Below, one piece after another: positions 6,646 to 11,296 of a stretch of DNA of 11,296 nucleotides. A program made the position numbers and the translations under genes. Every line of letters begins with the position of its first letter. The first letter of the stretch is position 1. The notes beneath the pieces were generated by a model. It worked only from the letters and a program-made list of their open reading frames with translations. It was not told where the DNA came from and made no database searches. Origin of the DNA: CAG-390 sp045644325 (GTDB lineage Bacteria; Bacillota; Clostridia; Oscillospirales; CAG-272); NCBI GenBank assembly GCA_045644325.1, contig JAZRGT010000041.1, positions 1-11,296 on the forward strand, written 5' to 3'.

Positions 6646-7719
6646 ATGAAATCTGCAAACCTTAAAAACATAAACACCGAAAAATGGAAAGCCATCCTCG
6701 ACACAGCTGTGAGCGAGGGTGCCTTTCCCTGCTATGCCGCCGCGGTTGGCAGAGGAGACGAGGTCTTTTTCCGCGCCATCGGCGGAAACCGCGCGGTCTT
6801 CCCCGAGCCGATCCCTCTCACCGAAGGTACTCTTTTCGATATGGCGTCGCTGAGTAAGCTGATGGGAACCTCTATGGCTGCTCTCCGCCTGATCGATCAA
6901 GGCAAGCTCCGCCTGACCGACCGTGTCGGCGACTTCTTTGAAAACTCCTACGGAAAAGAAAACATAACCGTATTCCAACTTATGACCCACACCTCGGGCA
7001 TCACATCCTTCTTCCATATGTGGAAGATGAATATTGATCCCCGCGACGCCGCAAGAGTGATACTCGAAAAACCGCTCGCCGCGCCTACGGGCAGTACCGT
7101 GATCTACAGCTGTATGGGTTACATCCTCCTCGGCAGAATTCTCGAAAAGATCTGCGGAGAGCCCCTCGACAAGATCGTGCAAAGAGAGGTCCTTGATCCG
7201 CTCGGTATGAAGGATACCTGCTATTGCCCCGCCGAGGGACGGATATGCGTTTCCACCGAAAAAGAGAAAACCTCGGATGATTACATTTGCGGTCACGTCC
7301 ACGATGAAAACGCCTACTCGATCGGCGGCGTATCGGGCAATGCGGGACTCTTCTCCACGCTTGACGACTGCATCAGATTTGCCTCTCTTCTCTCCCGCGG
7401 CGCGGAGGGATTCCTCGAAAAGAGCACCTTCGACCTCGCCATAACAGACCACACCGAAGGACTATCCGATTCCGCCCGCGGACTCGGATTCCATATGTTC
7501 CGAGAAGCAATCTACCCAGGCGGCAAAAATATGTCGCGCGGAAGCTACGGTCATTCCGGCTTTACCGGAACCTATCTTTACGTAGACCGCGAAACTAAGG
7601 TCTACTGTATATTGCTTTCCAACAGAGTACATTTCGGAAGAGATACCGAGCAATTTTGGGTGCATAAACAGAAGTTATTTGATACCGTTTTTGCGGATAT
7701 CCGAAAAAGCAACGAGTAA
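6646..7719 (+). CDS. Serine hydrolase of the beta-lactamase/class C fold (PF00144-type)
   Basis: This 357-residue protein has the serine beta-lactamase-like fold used by class C beta-lactamases, DD-peptidases and family VIII esterases. The catalytic motif SxxK is 'SLSK' (Ser68, Lys71). The second motif is Tyr154-Ser-Cys in 'VIYSCMGYILLG', and the third is 'HSGFTG' (His303-Ser-Gly), replacing KTG. HSG/HTG and a non-Asn third residue in YxN are common in esterase or peptidase members, so this is not evidence for antibiotic resistance. No signal peptide is present, so the enzyme is cytoplasmic and acts on imported or internal compounds. GAGG upstream supports ATG 6646. It sits three bases after the methyltransferase gene, in the same likely operon. 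The substrate is unknown. Confidence 0.85.
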   Translation: MKSANLKNINTEKWKAILDTAVSEGAFPCYAAAVGRGDEVFFRAIGGNRAVFPEPIPLTEGTLFDMASLSKLMGTSMAALRLIDQGKLRLTDRVGDFFENSYGKENITVFQLMTHTSGITSFFHMWKMNIDPRDAARVILEKPLAAPTGSTVIYSCMGYILLGRILEKICGEPLDKIVQREVLDPLGMKDTCYCPAEGRICVSTEKEKTSDDYICGHVHDENAYSIGGVSGNAGLFSTLDDCIRFASLLSRGAEGFLEKSTFDLAITDHTEGLSDSARGLGFHMFREAIYPGGKNMSRGSYGHSGFTGTYLYVDRETKVYCILLSNRVHFGRDTEQFWVHKQKLFDTVFADIRKSNE

Positions 7720-7838
7720 AAGAGCATCATGCAAAATCAGGAAATAATATAAAAACTGCCCTATTTCAAAGCTCGACGAAGTATATGAGCTGCTTGAAAA
7801 TAAGTACAATATAGCTATCTGTCGAAAGGAGAGTTATA
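7720..7838 (+). other. 119-bp gap with a short coding-like remnant
   Basis: The gap between the serine hydrolase and the sialidase-like gene has no terminator hairpin, so read-through transcription is likely. A frame opening after a stop at 7745 reads '...CPISKLDEVYELLENKYNIAIC...', which looks protein-like but has no start codon or ribosome binding site. It may be the remnant of a deleted gene or chance. GGAG just before 7839 belongs to the next gene. Confidence 0.3.
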
Positions 7839-9158
7839 ATGAATATCAGAATCAGCAAAGAAAGCGTTGTCTATCAAGGTCCCGCATACGAGGACAGCTA
7901 TTGGGGTCAGGTGCAATTCCCCGAGATCTTTAAATGCGAAAACGGAGCCTTGGCTATCAAAACCCACGATGCCGATGATAATTGGGCAGAATTCGGACGG
8001 AATAAAGACGTATGGTGCGTTTCGAAGGATAACGGAGCGACCTGGGAAAGAAGGCTCGATATGCGCGAGACTGAGGTGGGACATCTTCTTCCGAACGGTG
8101 ACAAACTGCATTTCCCGCTGAGAACGGGGCTTTCTTGCAAAACTTCGGAGCTGAAGCCCGCCCGAATTGTAACACAGAGACTCCCCAGCGATAAGATCAC
8201 AAAAGAAGCCGACGGAAGCTGGCCGTATCCGCAGTTTATGTATATAGATATTTTCGGACAATCGAATTACATTTACGATATGGAAACTCTTCCCGACGAA
8301 TACTCAAAGAAGGAATGGATCGGCTACCGAACGAAAGCGGGAAAATCTGAAAGCACGGAGGAAAGAGTAAAAGTCATTCATCCGCATATGTCGGTGCGCG
8401 GTGTTATCAGAAAAGATGACTTTGTTATGGCGCCGTTTTGTCCTTACGGGCGCGGATTCCGTACGGATAAAGCGGGAAACATCTGGATCACATCATATAC
8501 CGGCGCGCATTTGAATCCCTACAACGGCGGTGTTGACGTGTGCAGCGCCTCTCTCCTTTATAAATCCTCCGACAACGGGCACACCTTCGAGCTTGCGGGA
8601 TATATTCCTTACATCCCGAACACCACCAAGCATCCGACGGCGTATATGTGTGACGGTTTCTCGGAAACGGCTTTGGAAATTATGGATGACGGTTCTATGA
8701 TCGTTCTTCTCCGCGCGACGAGTGTGTTTCTCGGTGGTCCCGAGTGGAATACGATGTACTTTGCCCGCTCCACGGACGGCGGCAAGACCTTCTCAGAGCC
8801 CGAAGAATTCGATAAATGCGGTGTACTGCCAAACTTAGTGAAGCTTGATTGCGGTGTTACGCTGGCGGCATACGGAAGACCCGGCATTTATCTGCGCGCG
8901 AGCGAAGATCCCTCGGGCATAGAATGGGAAGCTCCCATCGAGATTATGACGGCGGACGACAGAAGCCACCTGATGAACACCCCTCCCAAGCGACCGAATT
9001 TTCATCAGTGGGCAGGCTCTTGCTGTAACGTGGACCTGAAGCCGATCGGCAAAAACCAAGCCATCATAGCATATTCCGATTTCTATTATCCGGATCAATC
9101 GGGCAAGACGGATAAAAAGTTAAAAACGATTCTGACGCGTATTATAACCGTGGAATAA
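7839..9158 (+). CDS. Asp-box (BNR) sialidase-like protein, cytoplasmic
   Basis: This 439-residue protein is built like a sialidase beta-propeller. Asp-box motifs S-x-D-x-G-x-T-W/F are visible as SKDNGATW (62-69), SSDNGHTF (243-250) and STDGGKTF (311-318), with a degenerate copy SEDPSGIEW (355-363). These repeats are structural, not catalytic. The classical FRIP motif of GH33 sialidases is not evident, so the substrate may not be sialic acid; 'exo-sialidase family' is as far as the sequence goes. No signal peptide or lectin domain is seen, in contrast to secreted sialidases, so it would act inside the cell. A clear AAAGGAG site precedes ATG 7839. It is the last gene of the run, ending before a strong hairpin shared with the convergent antiporter gene. 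Confidence 0.75.
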   Translation: MNIRISKESVVYQGPAYEDSYWGQVQFPEIFKCENGALAIKTHDADDNWAEFGRNKDVWCVSKDNGATWERRLDMRETEVGHLLPNGDKLHFPLRTGLSCKTSELKPARIVTQRLPSDKITKEADGSWPYPQFMYIDIFGQSNYIYDMETLPDEYSKKEWIGYRTKAGKSESTEERVKVIHPHMSVRGVIRKDDFVMAPFCPYGRGFRTDKAGNIWITSYTGAHLNPYNGGVDVCSASLLYKSSDNGHTFELAGYIPYIPNTTKHPTAYMCDGFSETALEIMDDGSMIVLLRATSVFLGGPEWNTMYFARSTDGGKTFSEPEEFDKCGVLPNLVKLDCGVTLAAYGRPGIYLRASEDPSGIEWEAPIEIMTADDRSHLMNTPPKRPNFHQWAGSCCNVDLKPIGKNQAIIAYSDFYYPDQSGKTDKKLKTILTRIITVE

Positions 9159-9217
9159 CCGGCGCGCAAATACCGATGAAACGAAATCGGAATTTGGGAA
9201 CAAGTAATTGCAATAAT

Positions 9218-9258
9218 TCAAAAAGCCGATGAGGAATCGCAAGAGTCCTCATCGGCTT
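9218..9258 (-). terminator. Terminator between convergent genes, strongest on the minus strand
   Basis: A perfect 13-bp stem pairs AAGCCGATGAGGA (9223-9235) with its complement at 9246-9258 around a 10-nt loop. On the minus strand it is followed by a run of T, which ends the antiporter transcript right after its stop codon. On the plus strand the tail is TATATATATTT, weaker but probably enough to end the sialidase-like gene. Confidence 0.85.
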
Positions 9259-9266
9259 ATATATAT

Positions 9267-10457
9267 TTAATGAAGAAAATGATTTTTCGTCGTGTCCATC
9301 AACACCGCACCGAGCGGGGCTGTGATGAGAATGGCGAGAACGGCAGCAGACAAAATGATATTGCCGCACGGCAGTCCCATGGAAAGCGGAACAGCTCCGA
9401 TGGCAGCTTGCACGGTTGCCTTGGGCAGATAGGCAAAGACGGCGTAGAGCCGTTCTTTTTTGTTGAGATTTGTGCCGAGCAGACAGAGAAGCACACCGAC
9501 CGATCGAAAGGCAAGTCCAATAAAGATCATCGCCACCGCACCAAGCCCCGCCGACAAGGTGTACCGAATATCCACCGCTGCGCCCACAAGCACGAACAAG
9601 ATCACCTCTGCGGCAAGCCACAGCTTTCCGTATTTATCCTTCAACCGATTCACGACCTCCGCCTTCGTCCGCATCGCATAGATCATTGCCATACTCATAA
9701 TGGCGAGAAGCCCCGACACGGCAAGTCTGCCATCAAGCCACCCCTCAACAGCAAGGAGCAAAAACGAAATACCAAGCAAAAGAACTGTTTTGAGCGTGTT
9801 TCGGATGGTCCACCCTTTGCGGTGAAGGAGCTCGAAAAGATACGTCACGGCGATACCGACGAGCGCACCGAGAATGATTCCAAGCACGATGGAAACAGGA
9901 ATGTTCAGAAACGTCATTGTGCCCACACCGTCCCCCGTGTTGATGCCGAGGAAAGCCGTGAACAGCACGATCACGAAAATATCGTCCAGCGAAGCACCCG
10001 CAAGAATGAGTTGTGGGATCTTCTTGTCCGTTCCTCTTCCCTCGTCCATCAGCGCGACCATTCTCGGCACGACCACCGCAGGTGATACGGCGGCAAGTAC
10101 CGCCCCCATCAGAAGAGCCTCAACGCGAGAAACACCGAGGAGCATCGGCGCGAATATGAAAAACGCCGCGATCTCAAGTGTGGCAGGTAAAAAGGACATC
10201 AAAAGCGCAGGTCTGCCGACCTTTTTGAGGTCGGAGAAATTCAGCGAAAGCCCCGCCTTGATCAGAATGATCACAAGAGCCATTCTGCGAAGCTCGGCGG
10301 AGATTCCGAGTATCTGCGGATCAAGCAGATCCAAAACGAAAGGTCCGAGCAAAATGCCCGTCAGCAGCATACCGACAAGCCGCGGTAATTTGAGCTTGCC
10401 GAAGATGGCGGCAAGTAATAGTCCGATGAGAAAAATGAGCGCGAGTGAAGTGAGCAT
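9267..10457 (-). CDS. Cation/proton antiporter under fluoride riboswitch control
   Basis: This 396-residue membrane protein has about twelve hydrophobic helices. The fold is that of monovalent cation/proton antiporters (CPA superfamily, Na+/H+ exchanger domain), which exchange Na+ (or K+) for H+ across the membrane. 'AVSPAVVVP' (about 123-131) corresponds to the unwound helix, and 'GASLDDIFV' gives the paired Asp158-Asp159 typical of electrogenic NhaA/NHA2-like members. No TrkA-type regulatory domain follows. The start at 10457 is chosen because GGAGG (10467-10463) precedes it by five bases; a start at 10478 would overlap that site. The gene is transcribed alone from its own promoter through a crcB-type riboswitch, implying induction by fluoride. 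Na+/H+ antiporters are established members of fluoride regulons. Direct fluoride export is not claimed. Confidence 0.9.
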   Translation of the reverse strand: MLTSLALIFLIGLLLAAIFGKLKLPRLVGMLLTGILLGPFVLDLLDPQILGISAELRRMALVIILIKAGLSLNFSDLKKVGRPALLMSFLPATLEIAAFFIFAPMLLGVSRVEALLMGAVLAAVSPAVVVPRMVALMDEGRGTDKKIPQLILAGASLDDIFVIVLFTAFLGINTGDGVGTMTFLNIPVSIVLGIILGALVGIAVTYLFELLHRKGWTIRNTLKTVLLLGISFLLLAVEGWLDGRLAVSGLLAIMSMAMIYAMRTKAEVVNRLKDKYGKLWLAAEVILFVLVGAAVDIRYTLSAGLGAVAMIFIGLAFRSVGVLLCLLGTNLNKKERLYAVFAYLPKATVQAAIGAVPLSMGLPCGNIILSAAVLAILITAPLGAVLMDTTKNHFLH

Positions 10458-10483
10458 AGATACCTCCAAAAGTGCCAAGTAAA

Positions 10484-10569
10484 CAAAAAAGCCGACAGTT
10501 CTGCCATAGTTGCAGAAGCCATCAGCATCAAAGCGGTTCGAATAAAATTCAGGGAGAGCCTCATTCCCT
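10484..10569 (-). promoter_or_regulatory. Fluoride riboswitch (crcB motif) with terminator
   Basis: On the minus strand the leader reads AGGGA-AUGAGGCUC-UCCCU (stem 10569-10565 with 10555-10551), then a small GAAU/AUUC hairpin, then GAACCGC...GCUGAUGGCUUCU. This matches the crcB consensus: stem loop 'GAUGAGGCC'-like, an AAC/CGC junction and 'CUGAUGGCYUCU'. The loop bases GAGGCU (10562-10557) pair with GGCUUC (10520-10515) to form the conserved pseudoknot. GGCUUC also lies in the 5' arm of a terminator (10526-10491: 8 bp, bulged C, 6 bp, loop AACUAUG, then six U). Fluoride binding stabilises the pseudoknot and prevents the terminator, so the gene is switched on by fluoride. Ligand assignment rests on consensus memory, not a covariance search. 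Confidence 0.87.
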
Positions 10570-10581
10570 TATGTGTGATAT

Positions 10582-10610
10582 ATTATACCACAAATCGAAG
10601 AATTTGTCAA
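10582..10610 (-). promoter_or_regulatory. Promoter of the antiporter gene
   Basis: On the minus strand, perfect TTGACA (10610-10605) and TATAAT (10587-10582) boxes have a 17-bp spacer. Transcription starts near 10575, a few bases before the first stem of the fluoride riboswitch, so the leader is almost entirely riboswitch. Confidence 0.9.
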
Positions 10611-10669
10611 TAAGTTGATCGAAAACGTTGTTCCACTTGAGCTTGATGCGGCATATTTGAAGAAATCTG

Positions 10670-10698
10670 TTGAAAACAGAGGCGTTATGTGGTATACT
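10670..10698 (+). promoter_or_regulatory. Promoter of the rhodanese gene
   Basis: TTGAAA (10670-10675), a 17-bp spacer and TATACT (10693-10698) precede the rhodanese gene. Transcription would start near 10705. The predicted leader begins with a small hairpin and is divergent from the antiporter promoter. Confidence 0.75.
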
Positions 10699-10714
10699 AT
10701 TCTTGTGAGTGATA

Positions 10715-10730
10715 TTGCGCGATAGCGCAA
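10715..10730 (+). other. Hairpin next to the rhodanese ribosome binding site
   Basis: TTGCGC (10715-10720) and GCGCAA (10725-10730) form a 6-bp stem with a GATA loop, ending two bases before the AAGGA ribosome binding site. No U-tract follows, so it is not a terminator. It could protect the 5' end of the message or modulate initiation; this is inference. Confidence 0.5.
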
Positions 10731-10743
10731 AAGGAAATAGATC

Positions 10744-11133
10744 ATCAAAAAACTGATACTGATATTATTATCTGCGCTGATGTTTACGGGATGCGCCGGC
10801 ACGGATAATCAGCAAAACAACACCTACCGCTGGATCAGTATGGACGAGGCAGTGACTATGATGGAGCAGGAGACAGGTTATATCATCCTTGACGTGCGCC
10901 GCCCAGATGAGTTCGCCGCGGGGCATATCTCGAACGCCATCAACGTTCCCAACGAGAGCATCGGCACGTACGCGATTCCCGAATTGCCCGACAAGAGTCA
11001 GCTCATTATGGTGTACTGCCGAAGCGGCCGACGCAGTAAAGAGGCATCCGAGAAGCTTGTCAAACTCGGCTACACAAATATCGTGGAGTTCGGCGGGATC
11101 CTTGATTGGCAGGGCGAGATTGTTAGCGAATAA
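10744..11133 (+). CDS. Rhodanese-domain lipoprotein with an apparent ATC start
   Basis: This small lipoprotein has one rhodanese (sulfurtransferase) domain. In frame, the reading from 10744 gives (M/I)KKLILILLSALMFTGCAG, a complete lipoprotein signal peptide with lipobox FTGC and lipidated Cys17. AAGGA lies eight bases upstream, but the codon is ATC, not ATG; an in-frame stop at 10738 rules out any earlier start. The rhodanese domain (about residues 28-128) contains 'ILDVRRPDEFAAGHI' and the active loop 'CRSGRRS' with Cys92. Such proteins transfer sulfur or act in sulfide and redox chemistry, here on the outer face of the membrane. The first canonical codon, ATG 10780, would give a 117-residue cytoplasmic form without the signal. 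The gene has its own promoter and no terminator was found. Confidence 0.8.
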   Translation: MKKLILILLSALMFTGCAGTDNQQNNTYRWISMDEAVTMMEQETGYIILDVRRPDEFAAGHISNAINVPNESIGTYAIPELPDKSQLIMVYCRSGRRSKEASEKLVKLGYTNIVEFGGILDWQGEIVSE

Positions 11134-11296
11134 AAATCATAGGAAGTGGCAAAGTATCTCTGGTTAGAGTGCTAAATGAGTTTTAATTAGAAAAATATTG
11201 GGCGTCTCACACTTTTGCGTAACAAATTGCGTAACACCCCTGAGAAAACTGTGTAGCAGGGTACAAAAATAGGGCATTTTGAAGGTTGATTCAAAA
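11134..11296. other. Right-edge stretch without a recognised gene; short direct repeat
   Basis: No convincing gene is visible. Two copies of TTGCGTAACA (11215-11224 and 11227-11236) are separated by AA. On the minus strand a frame is open from the window edge (11295) to a stop at 11164 (44 codons, '...RGVTQFVTQKCETPN...'). It could be the tail of a gene entering from the right, but it has no family signature. Confidence 0.4.

Noticed and set aside
6643..7452. Long minus-strand open frame opposite the serine hydrolase gene
   Set aside because: The plus-strand frame has SxxK, YSx and HSG motifs and operon spacing; the antisense frame shows no family pattern and is a shadow.
6646..7719. Antibiotic-resistance beta-lactamase
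   Set aside because: The protein lacks a signal peptide and has HSG in place of KTG and YSC in place of YxN, which suits esterase or peptidase members of the fold.
9270..10085. Long plus-strand open frame opposite the antiporter gene
   Set aside because: Its translation is low-complexity, charged and His/Arg-rich; the minus-strand frame is a clear membrane transporter with a promoter and riboswitch.
11155..11180. tRNA-like D-arm sequence GGTTAGAGTGCT
   Set aside because: No matching acceptor, anticodon or T arm follows; the resemblance is limited to a dozen bases.
11236..11262. CCCTG/CAGGG inverted repeat as a rhodanese terminator
   Set aside because: The stem is only 5 bp with a 14-nt loop and no U-tract follows.

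Overview
The window looks like a chromosomal segment from an uncultured low-to-mid GC Bacillota (Clostridia-type) bacterium, probably a gut or rumen anaerobe. This is inferred from strong GGAGG-type ribosome binding sites, several near-consensus sigma-A promoters that all have 17-bp spacers, U-tract terminators, transcription-attenuating leaders, and protein families common in such organisms. No genus can be named from the sequence alone.

Layout. (1) At the left edge, a minus-strand promoter with perfect boxes and A-tracts upstream points out of the window. Its leader resembles those of Firmicutes rRNA operons, so an rrn operon probably lies just outside. (2) Positions 524-877 (+) encode a small stand-alone PAS protein. 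It meets, stop codon on stop codon, a minus-strand PnuC-type vitamin transporter gene (874-1554). The PnuC gene has its own promoter and a leader that ends in an intrinsic terminator just before the ribosome binding site. (3) Divergent from pnuC is a cytoplasmic clan GH-A glycosidase (1815-3158) with its own promoter and terminator. (4) Another promoter starts a probable four-gene run: a large secreted, membrane-anchored glycerophosphodiester phosphodiesterase with accessory domains (3287-6031), an overlapping SAM methyltransferase (6028-6642), a serine hydrolase of the beta-lactamase fold (6646-7719), and an Asp-box sialidase-like protein (7839-9158). (5) A strong hairpin separates this run from a convergent cation/proton antiporter (9267-10457). 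(6) The antiporter is preceded by a fluoride (crcB-type) riboswitch whose pseudoknot strand lies inside a terminator. (7) At the right, a rhodanese lipoprotein gene (10744-11133) has ATC where its start codon should be. The last 160 bases hold no recognised gene.

Functionally the window is a set of separately controlled units rather than one pathway: carbohydrate and surface-polymer breakdown in the centre, vitamin uptake under attenuation control on the left, and fluoride-linked ion homeostasis on the right. The clearest regulatory result is the fluoride riboswitch upstream of the antiporter. The most open questions are the unassigned pnuC leader and the rhodanese start codon. I saw no CRISPR array, insertion sequence, complete tRNA or complete rRNA gene.
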